The notes: generated by a model from the sequence alone, not told the origin. DNA of 64,000 bases from G958296245 sp963664035 (GCA_963664035.2 OY760867.2:2852001-2916000), one strand, 5' to 3'; positions 50,943-58,918 are shown, numbered from the stretch's first letter. Numbers and translations: made by a program.

Positions 50943-51494
50943 ATGACTACGACAACGCAGCCTATGACGGCGGAACAGCTTCTGAATATGCAAGATGACG
51001 GCTTTCGTTACGAGCTGGTCAGAGGGGAATTGAGAAAGATGGCGCCAGCGGGACAGTCTCACGGAGAGTACGCGATGAACATCAGCATCTCGCTGGGCGG
51101 CCACGCCAAGGCGAACCGGCTGGGCAAGGCGTATACGGCGGATACCGGCTTCATGCTGGCGACGCGCCCCGACCACGTCCGCGCTCCCAACATGGCATTC
51201 GTCTCCAACGAGAGACTGCGGGAGATTGGAGAATCCGACGGATTTGCCCAGGGCGCGCCCGACGCCGCCGTCGAAGTGATCTCTCCCAACGACCGCTATA
51301 CCGAGGTGGAGGAGAAGGTCGCCGACTGGCTCGCAGCCGGAACGCTCGCCGTCATAGTCGTCGACCCGCGCAGGCGGACCGTAAAGGTACACCGCTCATC
51401 CACCGACGTAGTAACGCTCACGGAAGCGGACGTGCTGAGCGTCGACGAAGCCGTGCCCGGATGGCGTATGCCGGTCAGAGACATATTCGAGTAG
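50943..51494 (+). CDS. Uma2/DUF820-family putative endonuclease
   Basis: A 183-residue Uma2 protein of standard length: MTAEQLLNMQDDGFRYELVRGELRKM, HGEYAMNISISL, ADTGFMLATRPDHVRAPNMAFVS, and the PD-(D/E)xK-type active region GAPDAAVEVISPNDRYTEVEEKVADWLAAGTLAVIVVDP. It starts at ATG 50943 with GGAG upstream. Unlike the Uma2 protein at 41300 it lacks a coiled-coil tail. The role of the family is not established. Confidence 0.87.
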   Translation: MTTTTQPMTAEQLLNMQDDGFRYELVRGELRKMAPAGQSHGEYAMNISISLGGHAKANRLGKAYTADTGFMLATRPDHVRAPNMAFVSNERLREIGESDGFAQGAPDAAVEVISPNDRYTEVEEKVADWLAAGTLAVIVVDPRRRTVKVHRSSTDVVTLTEADVLSVDEAVPGWRMPVRDIFE

Positions 51495-51559
51495 GTCGTC
51501 GAATAGCGACTGTTCAGAGCCTGGGGGAGCCCCATCCCCAAACATACCGGAGGGCAGAT

Positions 51560-51865
51560 GTGAATATAGACGCGCCTCTCGACGAGATCATCGCGTTTTG
51601 CAAACGCTGGCAGGTTACCGAATTTGCGTTATTCGGCTCCGCCCTGCGCGACGACTTCGGTCCCGAGAGTGACATAGACGTGTTGGTGAGTTTCGAAGAC
51701 GAAGCCACACATACTCTGTTCGACATGGAGCATATGGAAACTGAACTGAGGGGGCTATTCGGGCGCGAGATAGACCTCGTTAGCCGACGCGGCGTCGAGG
51801 CGAGCCGTAATCGCCTGCGCCGTAATGCCATACTGGGGTCTGCCGAGGTCATCTATGCATCGTGA
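51560..51865 (+). CDS. MNT-type nucleotidyltransferase (minimal)
   Basis: A 101-residue minimal nucleotidyltransferase. The motif FALFGSALRDDFGPESDIDVLVSF has the GSxxR and DxD acidic residues of the Pol-beta superfamily; IDLVSRRGVEASRN follows. Such proteins pair with HEPN partners as toxin-antitoxin modules in which MNT AMPylates HEPN. The start is a GTG at 51560 with GGAGGG upstream. The ATG of what looks like a HEPN partner overlaps its end, but that frame is cut short (see 51855). Confidence 0.87.
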   Translation: MNIDAPLDEIIAFCKRWQVTEFALFGSALRDDFGPESDIDVLVSFEDEATHTLFDMEHMETELRGLFGREIDLVSRRGVEASRNRLRRNAILGSAEVIYAS

Positions 51866-51908
51866 CTACGAGTTGATCGAACGCCTGTCTCCCTCCGAGA
51901 CTGATTGA
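51855..51908 (+). pseudogene. Remnant of a HEPN-like partner gene
   Basis: An ATG at 51855, overlapping the end of the nucleotidyltransferase gene, opens MHRDYELIERLSPSETD and stops after 17 codons. The first residues resemble the start of HEPN/DUF86 partners, and the overlap is the normal arrangement. The rest of the gene is missing; dcd begins within 100 bases. The identification rests on a very short match plus context. Confidence 0.4.
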
Positions 51909-51930
51909 TCTCAGCTGCGCGGTCTCTCCG

Positions 51931-51960
51931 TTGCGCCTCCAGAGAGGCGGCTGCTACAAT
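51931..51960 (+). promoter_or_regulatory. Candidate promoter of the dcd-rib operon
   Basis: TTGCGC at 51931-51936, an 18-base spacer, TACAAT at 51955-51960; the dcd ATG is at 52001. I see no FMN riboswitch in the short leader. Confidence 0.45.
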
Positions 51961-52000
51961 CTCGCCCACCGCTCCAGGGGGGGCCGCACCAAGCCGCGAC

Positions 52001-52840
52001 ATGGTCCTCAGCGACCGAACCATCAGGGAAGAGTTGGACAGCGGGCGGATCGTCATCGACCCGCTGGGCGAAGGGTGCATACAGCCGGCCAGCGTCGACC
52101 TCAGGCTCGACGCGGACCTGCTCGAGATGGTCCCGTCGGAGGGCTACTCCTTCATAGACGTCAGGGAGGACGCCTCCCCCCTCACCCGCAGTACGCACAT
52201 CCCGGACCCGGCTCCCTACATCCTCAGGCCCGGCCAGTTCGTGCTGGCCAGCACCATGGAGACCGTGGAGCTGCCGGACGACGTGGTCGCGCGGCTGGAG
52301 GGCAAGAGCTCGCTGGGCAGGCTCGGCCTCATGATCCACTCCACCGCGGGCTACGTCGACCCCGGCTGGAAGGGCCAGCTTACGCTGGAGATCAGCAACG
52401 TCGCCAACGTCAACATCACCCTCTACTACGGCATGAGGATCAGCCAGATATCCTTCCTGCGTCTCACCACTCCCGCGGAACGGCCATACGGCAGCGCCCG
52501 CCTCGGCAGCAAGTACCAGGGCCAGGTCGGCCCCACGGCCACCCGGTCGCACATGGACTTCCGCGACGGCCGCCGCCCTGCCCGGCCGTACGCGCCCGCG
52601 CCCACCGAGCTGCGGCGGTGGCTGGACGAGAGCGAGTACGAGGGGAGCATCGACAGGCTCTCCGCCGTCATCGGCGTGCCCGCGAAGACCGCCGAGGAGT
52701 GGGTCTACGGACGAAATAGCCCCAACGCCGAGAACAGGGCGAAGCTGTTCGAGCTCACACGCATCGAGAGCTACGCCACAGGCGACCCGGGATCGCAGGC
52801 CAGCTTCCTAGCCCCGGACGAGTCCGACAAGCTGATATGA
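52001..52840 (+). CDS. dcd: dCTP deaminase with C-terminal HTH domain
   Basis: A 279-residue protein, about 85 residues longer than usual dCTP deaminases. Residues 1-~185 are Dcd: VLSDRTIREELDSGRIVIDP, ARLEGKSSLGRLGLMIHSTAGYVDPGWKGQLTLEISN with the conserved Arg and the catalytic Glu, and GMRISQISFLRL. It converts dCTP to dUTP plus ammonia. The C-terminal part (DRLSAVIGVPAKTAEEWVYGRNSPNAENRAKLFEL) reads as a Xre/Cro-type helix-turn-helix, a fusion I have not met as standard. It starts at the ATG at 52001 and overlaps ribD by four bases (ATGA), so it heads the riboflavin operon. Confidence 0.88.
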   Translation: MVLSDRTIREELDSGRIVIDPLGEGCIQPASVDLRLDADLLEMVPSEGYSFIDVREDASPLTRSTHIPDPAPYILRPGQFVLASTMETVELPDDVVARLEGKSSLGRLGLMIHSTAGYVDPGWKGQLTLEISNVANVNITLYYGMRISQISFLRLTTPAERPYGSARLGSKYQGQVGPTATRSHMDFRDGRRPARPYAPAPTELRRWLDESEYEGSIDRLSAVIGVPAKTAEEWVYGRNSPNAENRAKLFELTRIESYATGDPGSQASFLAPDESDKLI

Positions 52841-53916
52841 GCCACATGCGCCTCGCCCTGTCGCTCGCCAGGCGCGCGCTTGGCTCCGTCAGCCCGAACC
52901 CCGCCGTGGGCGCCGTGGTCGCCAGGGACAGCGAGGTGGTAGGCAGGGGCTGGACGCAGCCCCCGGGGCGCGAGCACGCCGAGATAGTCGCCCTGCGTCA
53001 GGCAGGCGAAAGCGCCGCCGGGGCCAGCATCTACACCACCCTCGAGCCCTGCAACCACTTCGGCCGCACCAGGCCGTGCGCCGAGGCGATCATAGCCGCC
53101 GGCGTAACGGAGGTCCACGCCGCGCTCCGGGACCCGAACCCCAACGTGACCGGCCGGGGCCTGGAGCGCCTCGAGGAGGCCGGCGTCCGAGTGCGTCTCG
53201 GAGAGCAGGCCGAAGCCGCCGAGAGGGTGACGGAGGCGTACCTCAAGCACTCCACCACCGGCATGCCCTTCGTGACCGCCAAGTTCGCCGCCAGCCTGGA
53301 CGGCAAGATCGCCACCCGCGCCGGCGACTCCAAGTGGATAACCACCGACCGCGCCAGGTGGGAGACCCACCGGCTCAGGGCGGCCTCCGACGCCGTAATG
53401 GCCGGAATCAACACCGTGCTGGCGGACGACCCCCTCCTGACCGCCAGGGACGAGAAGGGCAACCCCAACGAGCGCCAGCCCCTGCGCGTCATCGTGGACA
53501 GCCGCGGCCGTACGCCCCCCGACGCCAGGCTCCTCCGCGAGCCAGGGAAGACCCTCATAGCGGTCGCGCGCGCCGACCGCGAGGCCGCGGCAAGGCTAAC
53601 CGCGGCCGGCGCGGAGGTGGTGGAGGCCCCAGGGGACGACGGCGGCGTCGACCTCCATCGAATGCTGCGCCTCCTCGGAGCGATGGGCAAGTGCGGGGTG
53701 ATGGTCGAGGGCGGCGGCGCGCTGCTCGGCTCCCTGTTCGACCAGGGACTCGTGGACAAGGTGGTCGCGTTCGTCGCCCCCGTCATAATCGGCGGGCGCG
53801 GCGCCCCCTCCCCCGTCGGAGGCCTCGGCGTCGAGCGCCTCTCCGACGCCCTCCGGCTGGAGAAGGTGCGCGTCGCCCGCTTCGGGCGCGACACCTGCGT
53901 CATAGGCTACTGCTGA
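52837..53916 (+). CDS. ribD: Bifunctional riboflavin deaminase/reductase
   Basis: A 359-residue two-domain enzyme. The N-terminal deaminase has zinc motifs HAEIVAL and EPCNHFGRTRPC; the C-terminal reductase has FVTAKFAASLDGKIATRAGDSKWIT and VMVEGGGALLGSL. It carries out the deamination and side-chain reduction after GTP cyclohydrolase II. It starts at ATG 52837 within the dcd stop. The following ribE begins 16 bases later. Confidence 0.95.
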   Translation: MSHMRLALSLARRALGSVSPNPAVGAVVARDSEVVGRGWTQPPGREHAEIVALRQAGESAAGASIYTTLEPCNHFGRTRPCAEAIIAAGVTEVHAALRDPNPNVTGRGLERLEEAGVRVRLGEQAEAAERVTEAYLKHSTTGMPFVTAKFAASLDGKIATRAGDSKWITTDRARWETHRLRAASDAVMAGINTVLADDPLLTARDEKGNPNERQPLRVIVDSRGRTPPDARLLREPGKTLIAVARADREAAARLTAAGAEVVEAPGDDGGVDLHRMLRLLGAMGKCGVMVEGGGALLGSLFDQGLVDKVVAFVAPVIIGGRGAPSPVGGLGVERLSDALRLEKVRVARFGRDTCVIGYC

Positions 53917-53932
53917 CGGGAGGAGCCGTAGG

Positions 53933-54565
53933 ATGTTCACCGGTATAGTCGAAGAGATGGGCCGCGTCGAAGCCGCCGGGCCAAACGGCCTCTCCGTCTC
54001 CGCCTCCAAGGTCATGGAGGACCTCGGCCTCGGGGCGAGCGTCAACGTCAACGGAGCCTGCCTGACCGTGACCCGCCTCGAGCGGCGCGGCTTCGACGTG
54101 GACGTGGTGCCGGAGACGCTGCGCCGCACCAACCTGGGATCGCTGTCGCCCGGCTCCCGCGTCAACCTGGAGCGCCCCGTGCCGGCGGCTGGCCGCCTCG
54201 ACGGCCACGTAGTGCAGGGCCACGTCGACGGCACGGGCAGGATCGAGGCGGTGCGCGAGGACGGCGCGGCGCTGCTCGTCACGGTCGCGCTGCGCCCGGA
54301 GCTGCTGCGCTACGTCGTCGAGAAGGGGTTCGTCGCGGTGGACGGTATCAGCCTCACGGTTGTAGACTGTTACCGCGATGGCTTCGGCTTCACGGTCATA
54401 CCGTTCACGAGAGACAGGACCACCCTCGGCCTGCGCGGGGTCGGCGACCTGGTGAACATAGAGGTGGACATACTGGCCAAGTACGTCGAAAGACTGGCCG
54501 GACCCAACCTAACGCCAACGACAAAACGGGCGGAGCGCCCTACGGACCCGGGCAACCAGCTGTAG
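53933..54565 (+). CDS. ribE: Riboflavin synthase alpha chain
   Basis: A 210-residue riboflavin synthase with the two tandem lumazine-binding halves: MFTGIVEEMGRVE ... SVNVNGACLTV and GHVVQGHVDGTGRIE ... VAVDGISLTVVD. It dismutates two 6,7-dimethyl-8-ribityllumazine molecules into riboflavin and the pyrimidine that RibH reuses. GGAGGAG precedes the ATG. The last ~15 residues are a polar tail. Confidence 0.95.
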   Translation: MFTGIVEEMGRVEAAGPNGLSVSASKVMEDLGLGASVNVNGACLTVTRLERRGFDVDVVPETLRRTNLGSLSPGSRVNLERPVPAAGRLDGHVVQGHVDGTGRIEAVREDGAALLVTVALRPELLRYVVEKGFVAVDGISLTVVDCYRDGFGFTVIPFTRDRTTLGLRGVGDLVNIEVDILAKYVERLAGPNLTPTTKRAERPTDPGNQL

Positions 54566-54586
54566 ATTTCACCCCAGGAGACGCCG

Positions 54587-55810
54587 ATGCCGCAGATTTC
54601 GGTCGAAACCGCCGTCGAGCGGATACAGTCCGGCGGTATGGTCATCATCGTGGACGATGAGGACCGCGAGAACGAGGGCGACGTGGCGATGGCCGCCGAG
54701 ATGGCCACGCCCGACGCCGTCAACTTCATGGTGACCCACGCCCGCGGCCTCGTCGTCGTCCCCATGCTGGGCGAGCGCCTGGAGCAGCTGCGGCTGCCGC
54801 TCATGGTGCGGCGCAACACCGACCGCATGAGGACCGCCTTCACCGTGTCCGTCGACGCCGTCGACGGCACGACCACCGGCATATCCGCCCAGGACCGCGC
54901 GGCCACCATCAGGGCCCTGGTAGACCCGGAAACGCAACCCGACGACCTGGCGCGCCCCGGCCACGTCTTCCCCCTGAAGTACACCGAGGGCGGCGTGCTG
55001 GTGAGGGCCGGCCACACCGAGGCGATCATCGACCTGGCTCGCTTCGCCGGCCTCTACCCCGCGGGCGTCCTGTGCGAAATGCTGGCCGAAGACGGCCGCT
55101 CGGCAAGGCTGCCCGACCTGGAGAAGGTGTCCCACGAGCACGGCCTCGGCATAGTGTCGGTCGCCGACATCATCGCCTACCGCAACGAGCACGAGAACCT
55201 GGTGGAGCGCGTGGCGGAGGCCCGCCTCCCCACCAAGTTCGGCGTCTTCAAGGCCATCTCCTTCAGGAGCCTCGTGGACAAGGACGACCACGTCGCCCTC
55301 GTGATGGGAGACGTGGCCCCCGACGAGCCGGTCCTCGTCAGGGTACACAGCGGTTGCCTCACCGGGGACGTATTCAAGAGCCTCCGCTGCGACTGCGACG
55401 AGCAGAAGGACCTCGCCCTGGAGGCCATCGGCCGCGAGGGCAAGGGCATCTTCCTATACCTGAGGCAGGAAGGCAGGGGCATAGGCATCCACAACAAGCT
55501 GAAGGCGTACAGCCTCCAGGACCAGGGCCTCGACACCGTGGACGCCAACGTCCACCTCGGCTTCGCGCCCGACCTCAGGCACTACGGCGTCGGCGCGCAG
55601 ATACTCGTCGACCTCGGCGTAAGGGACATGCGCGTGCTCACGAACAACCCCAAGAAGGTCGTGGGCCTGAGCAGCTACGGGCTCAACATGGTGGAGCAGG
55701 TCCCCATCATCACGCCGCCCAACGAGGAGAACGTCCGCTACCTGGAGACGAAGCGCACCCGCATGGGCCACATGCTGGAGGCGTCGGGCGCCGGAAAGGC
55801 CGTGGAATGA
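54587..55810 (+). CDS. ribBA: Fused DHBP synthase/GTP cyclohydrolase II
   Basis: A 407-residue bifunctional protein. Residues ~1-200 are 3,4-dihydroxy-2-butanone-4-phosphate synthase (VDDEDRENEGDVAMAAE, HARGLVVVPM, RPGHVFPLKYTEGGVLVRAGHTEA). Residues ~205-400 are GTP cyclohydrolase II with the zinc motif SGCLTGDVFKSLRCDCDEQ and YLRQEGRGIGIHNKLKAY. It provides both starting branches of riboflavin synthesis. AGGAG lies upstream of the ATG, and the gene overlaps ribH by four bases. Confidence 0.95.
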   Translation: MPQISVETAVERIQSGGMVIIVDDEDRENEGDVAMAAEMATPDAVNFMVTHARGLVVVPMLGERLEQLRLPLMVRRNTDRMRTAFTVSVDAVDGTTTGISAQDRAATIRALVDPETQPDDLARPGHVFPLKYTEGGVLVRAGHTEAIIDLARFAGLYPAGVLCEMLAEDGRSARLPDLEKVSHEHGLGIVSVADIIAYRNEHENLVERVAEARLPTKFGVFKAISFRSLVDKDDHVALVMGDVAPDEPVLVRVHSGCLTGDVFKSLRCDCDEQKDLALEAIGREGKGIFLYLRQEGRGIGIHNKLKAYSLQDQGLDTVDANVHLGFAPDLRHYGVGAQILVDLGVRDMRVLTNNPKKVVGLSSYGLNMVEQVPIITPPNEENVRYLETKRTRMGHMLEASGAGKAVE

Positions 55811-56364
55811 CCGCGGAGCTGCGGGGAAGCCTCGACGGCGCCGGCCTCAGCATAGCCATAGTGGCCGCCCGCTTCAACCACGCGATAACCTCCAGGCTCC
55901 TCGCCGGCGCAAGGGCCGCGCTGGCGCAACACGGCGTGCCCGATGACCGCGTAACGGTCGCGTCCGTCCCGGGATCCTTCGAGCTCCCGGTGGCGGCCAG
56001 GAGGATGGCCGAGTCGGGCCGCTACGACGCCGTCGTATGCCTGGGCACGGTCATAAGGGGCGAGACCGACCACTACCGCCACGTCGCCGACGCCGCGTCC
56101 AGCGGCATCGCCAGGGCCGGGCTGGATACCGGCGTGCCCGTCATATTCGGCGTGCTGACCACCGACTCCATAGAGCAGGCATGGGCGCGCGCCGGCGGCG
56201 TGGGCGGCGAGCGCGTCGAGACCCCCAAGCCCCCGAGCAAGCCGGGCCTCGAAGACTCGCCTCTAGGCCCCCTGCCCGACGACGGCGACCACAACGACGG
56301 CTACAGCGCAGCGCTCGCCGCCATAGAGATGGCCAACCTCATGCGCGCCCTGGACTCGAAATAG
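55807..56364 (+). CDS. ribH: 6,7-dimethyl-8-ribityllumazine synthase with a C-terminal-loop insertion
   Basis: A 185-residue lumazine synthase, about 30 residues longer than usual. The family landmarks are IAIVAARFNHAITSRLL, VPGSFELPVAA, CLGTVIRGETDHYRHVAD (with the catalytic His region), and FGVLTTDSIEQAWARAG. The usual short TKAGNKG(x)xAA loop before the last helix is replaced by a Pro/Gly/Asp-rich insert (GERVETPKPPSKPGLEDS..., DDGDHNDGYSAAL). The last helix AAIEMANLMRAL is normal. Since the replaced loop contributes to phosphate binding and subunit contacts, assembly may differ. The start overlaps ribBA (ATGA). Confidence 0.92.
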   Translation: MTAELRGSLDGAGLSIAIVAARFNHAITSRLLAGARAALAQHGVPDDRVTVASVPGSFELPVAARRMAESGRYDAVVCLGTVIRGETDHYRHVADAASSGIARAGLDTGVPVIFGVLTTDSIEQAWARAGGVGGERVETPKPPSKPGLEDSPLGPLPDDGDHNDGYSAALAAIEMANLMRALDSK

Positions 56365-56418
56365 CCCCCCGGGCGTCGCACGTGTTCCCCTGCTCCATCC
56401 CGTCCAACTAGGGTTGCG

Positions 56419-57396
56419 ATGACTGAAGAGCTTGTCCAAAAAGCCCTGGACCGCGACCGCCGCGCCCTGCCTAGACTCTTCACGCTGCTGGAGCGCGGCC
56501 CCCGCGCCTGCGGCGAGATCATGAAGGCCATTCACCCCGTGACCGGCAACGCCCACTGCGTCGGCGTGACCGGGCCGCCCGGCGCCGGCAAGAGCACGCT
56601 CGTCGATGGGCTGGTGCGCCGGTACCGCGAGTCCGGCGCCTCCGTGGGAGTGCTCGCCGTCGACCCCACCAGCCCCTTCACCGGCGGCGCGGTGCTCGGC
56701 GACCGCGTCAGGATGAGGCGCCACTACCTCGACGAGGGCGTCTTCATACGCAGCATGGCCACGCGCGGCTGGCGCGGCGGCCTATCCCTGGGCGCCGCCG
56801 CCGCCGTCCGCCTGCTCGACGCCTTCGGCATGGACGTCGTGATCGTCGAGTCCGTCGGCGTCGGCCAGACGGAGCTGGACGTCATGAACGTCGCCGATAC
56901 CGTGGTGGTCGTGCTCGTGCCCGAGGCCGGGGACGCCGTGCAGATGCTCAAGGCCGGACTCATGGAGGCCGCCGACATATTCGTGGTCAACAAGGCCGAC
57001 AGGCCGAACGCCGACCGCATGGCCGCCGTCGTCGGCGCGGAGGCGGCGCACGGCAGCGCCGGCGCGTGGTGGACACCGCCCGTGCTCATGACCACGGCCC
57101 ACCGCGCCCAGGGCCTCGGGCAGCTCTCCGACGCCATAGCCAGCCACCTGGAGCGCTCCCGCGCCACCTCCAACCTCGACAGCCGACGCGCCGAGCGCCG
57201 ACGCGCGGAGTTCGTGCGCCTGCTGCTCGGCGAGCTGGAGAGCAGGCTCTCCGGCGCGAGCTCCGAGGACGGCGAGATGGGCAGCCTCGTGAAGGAAATC
57301 GAGAGCGGCCGCATGGACCCCTACTCCGCCGCCTACGCCGCAACCGCCGATCGGGGCGCCCTCGCGGCCTTGATAAGAGACACCGACTCTTGGTAA
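56419..57396 (+). CDS. meaB: MeaB/ArgK-family GTPase
   Basis: A 325-residue G3E P-loop GTPase that protects and loads adenosylcobalamin-dependent mutases such as methylmalonyl-CoA mutase. Walker A GVTGPPGAGKSTLVD, LAVDPTSPFTGGAVLGDRVRM, FIRSMATRGWRGGL, ETVGVGQ-like ESVGVGQTELD, and NKAD. No mutase or epimerase gene is in the window. It follows ribH by 54 bases and may be in the same transcript. The C-terminal ~25 residues form the dimerisation arm region. Confidence 0.9.
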   Translation: MTEELVQKALDRDRRALPRLFTLLERGPRACGEIMKAIHPVTGNAHCVGVTGPPGAGKSTLVDGLVRRYRESGASVGVLAVDPTSPFTGGAVLGDRVRMRRHYLDEGVFIRSMATRGWRGGLSLGAAAAVRLLDAFGMDVVIVESVGVGQTELDVMNVADTVVVVLVPEAGDAVQMLKAGLMEAADIFVVNKADRPNADRMAAVVGAEAAHGSAGAWWTPPVLMTTAHRAQGLGQLSDAIASHLERSRATSNLDSRRAERRRAEFVRLLLGELESRLSGASSEDGEMGSLVKEIESGRMDPYSAAYAATADRGALAALIRDTDSW

Positions 57397-57399
57397 ACT
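57370..57399 (+). promoter_or_regulatory. Candidate promoter of tRNA-Gln
   Basis: TTGATA at 57370-57375, an 18-base spacer and TAAACT at 57394-57399, eleven bases before the tRNA. It overlaps the end of meaB. Confidence 0.4.
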
Positions 57400-57409
57400 G
57401 CGAAGACGG

Positions 57410-57483
57410 TGGGGATTCGTCTAGTGGTAGGACGACAGACTCTGGATCTGTAAGCCGAGGTTCGAATCCTCGATCCCCAGCCA
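57410..57483 (+). tRNA. tRNA-Gln (CTG)
   Basis: Acceptor stem TGGGGAT/ATCCCCA, D-arm TCGTCTAGTGGTAGGACG, anticodon stem ACAGA/TCTGT with loop CTCTGGA (anticodon CTG), T-arm CGAGGTTCGAATCCTCG. CCA is encoded at the end (57481-57483). Confidence 0.94.
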
Positions 57484-57553
57484 AGCTAAACATGGGTTGT
57501 AGGCGGCCTGCGGACTTGCTATCATAGCCGCCGTAACGGAGCCGGATGCCCTC

Positions 57554-57967
57554 ATGACCACCGTGCGAGAGCCGCGGGCTTCCCCAATAGAAAGTCATCT
57601 GGTCCACAGCAAGCGCCTCATCGAGCACGCTGAGGAGCAGTTGGCTAGGGGCGACCGGCTACAGGCGTCGGAGAAGGCGTGGGGAGCGGTCGCCCACCGA
57701 TTGAAAGCCGTAGCCGAAGGGCGCGGGGAGAAGTACGAACAGCATAGGCAGGTATACGGGCTGGTAAGGAAGCTCGACGGCGAGACGGATGATCCGATAG
57801 AGGACCTCTTCGAGACTGCCGACAGCCTACATAAGAACTACTACGTAGACTCGATCCCCCTCGACGCCCTGGCGCGCAGGGTCGAGAGGGTGAAGCGTCT
57901 ACTCGACATATTGGGCCGCCCGGAGTTCATGCGGCCCAGTCCCCCACGACAGGGGGAGCCAACCTGA
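57554..57967 (+). CDS. PaREP1-like/HEPN-like helical protein
   Basis: A 137-residue helical protein: SKRLIEHAEEQLARGDRLQASEKAWGAVAHRLKAVAEGRGEKYEQHRQ, then LVRKLDGETDDPIEDLFETADSLHKNYY. This pattern, especially QASEKAWGAVAH, is like PaREP1/PaREP8 proteins, which share a HEPN-like fold. It sits between two tRNA genes. HEPN proteins often act on RNA, but no catalytic RxxxxH motif is obvious here. The role is unknown. Confidence 0.65.
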   Translation: MTTVREPRASPIESHLVHSKRLIEHAEEQLARGDRLQASEKAWGAVAHRLKAVAEGRGEKYEQHRQVYGLVRKLDGETDDPIEDLFETADSLHKNYYVDSIPLDALARRVERVKRLLDILGRPEFMRPSPPRQGEPT

Positions 57968-57972
57968 TGCGT

Positions 57973-58046
57973 GGCGCGTTCGTCTAGCGGCCAAGGACAC
58001 CGCCCTCTCAAGGCGGAGATCACGGGTTCGAATCCCGTACGCGCTA
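57973..58046 (+). tRNA. tRNA-Glu (CTC)
   Basis: Acceptor stem GGCGCGT/ACGCGCT, D-arm TCGTCTAGCGGCCAAGGACA, anticodon stem CCGCC/GGCGG with loop CTCTCAA (anticodon CTC), T-arm ACGGGTTCGAATCCCGT. The stem and TCGTCTAG D-arm start are typical of bacterial tRNA-Glu/Gln. Confidence 0.92.
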
Positions 58047-58137
58047 CCACTCCCCTTCCCTCCAACGAAATCGTCCACCGAAGACCACGGATTGACGCCC
58101 ATCAGAAACCGCGCGGCGCGACCCGAAGTCCGTGTGT

Positions 58138-58548
58138 ATGGCGGCCAAACTGGGTGAGAACTTTGGGAGAGGACTCTTGAACGGGCACCCGTCACATGGT
58201 TCCCGGCGCAAGTTGAGCGGCGGGGGAAGAATCAGGACGTTGACTCGCCACGTCGTTGAGGACCCGCACCCGAGAATTACAAGGCGGATCGTTGCGGATG
58301 CTCTTGACAACTGGTTGGTGAAGGGTAAGCGCACTGACTCGGATGGCCGACAAAGCTGGCATTACCTAGCCTACGTGCCGTTCCTAGAGAAACTGGTGCG
58401 GGTGGTTGTCTCGATAGACGAGTCAACAATTGTGACCGCCTTTCCCGACAGGAATGCGACGAGAGCATGGAATCGCGGCGACCGCTCATACTTTGCAAGG
58501 ATGTACGACAACGTGGAGGTGCGAGATGAGCCTACGACTTCTGTATGA
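58138..58548 (+). CDS. Small hypothetical protein, possible toxin paired with DUF2283
   Basis: Up to 136 residues from the ATG at 58138; a shorter start, TTG at 58240 after AGGA, would give ~102 residues and may be the true one, since the first ~35 residues are low complexity. The body (ITRRIVADALDNWLVKGKR, SWHYLAYVPFLEKLVRVVVS, IVTAFPDRNATRAWNRGDRSYFARMY) resembles small RNase-like or DUF4258-like toxins in size and beta-strand pattern. It overlaps the DUF2283-type gene by 23 bases. Toxin status is inferred from that pairing. Confidence 0.55.
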   Translation: MAAKLGENFGRGLLNGHPSHGSRRKLSGGGRIRTLTRHVVEDPHPRITRRIVADALDNWLVKGKRTDSDGRQSWHYLAYVPFLEKLVRVVVSIDESTIVTAFPDRNATRAWNRGDRSYFARMYDNVEVRDEPTTSV

Positions 58549-58918
58549 CAAGGACGTTGACGTTCTGCGAGTGGTCACCGGCGAAGAGGGAGAGACGAGC
58601 TCTTCCTTGGTAGACCTGCTCGAAGTGGTGGTTGACCTTGCGGACGACGAAGGTCGTCACGTCGTGGGCCTTGAGGTGCTCGGCGCTTCCTCGTACCTAC
58701 CCTTAGGCAGGCGAGGCTACGATGCCGAGACCGATACGCTCACCCTCGGCGCTACCATGAGTGACCCCGCCCACGTCACAGAGAACGGCGACCTCGTGAC
58801 GTATTGGCGGGAGTTGCCGCCCGATCCAGTCATGGACCCGATCGGCGTCACGATCCGGCGAGCGTCGAAGCATTTGAATGGGGTGTTCGAGGACGCAGGA
58901 AGAGTTCCTAGCGGGTGA
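58526..58918 (+). CDS. DUF2283-like small protein
   Basis: A 130-residue protein: LRLLYDKDVDVLRVV, VDLADDEGRHVVGLEVLGAS, the pattern of DUF2283 proteins (short beta-rich proteins, often near toxin-like genes). GGAGGT lies six bases before the ATG at 58526, inside the previous gene. The C-terminal half (TYWRELPPDPVMDPIGV...) is longer than in typical DUF2283. It may be the antitoxin of the pair. Confidence 0.6.
   Translation: MSLRLLYDKDVDVLRVVTGEEGETSSSLVDLLEVVVDLADDEGRHVVGLEVLGASSYLPLGRRGYDAETDTLTLGATMSDPAHVTENGDLVTYWRELPPDPVMDPIGVTIRRASKHLNGVFEDAGRVPSG

Noticed and set aside
51509..51540. Further copy of the MITE-like element
   Set aside because: Only the end gactgttcagag matches; no internal arms follow.
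51909..52000. FMN riboswitch before the riboflavin genes
   Set aside because: The leader is short and I see none of the conserved RFN-element segments.
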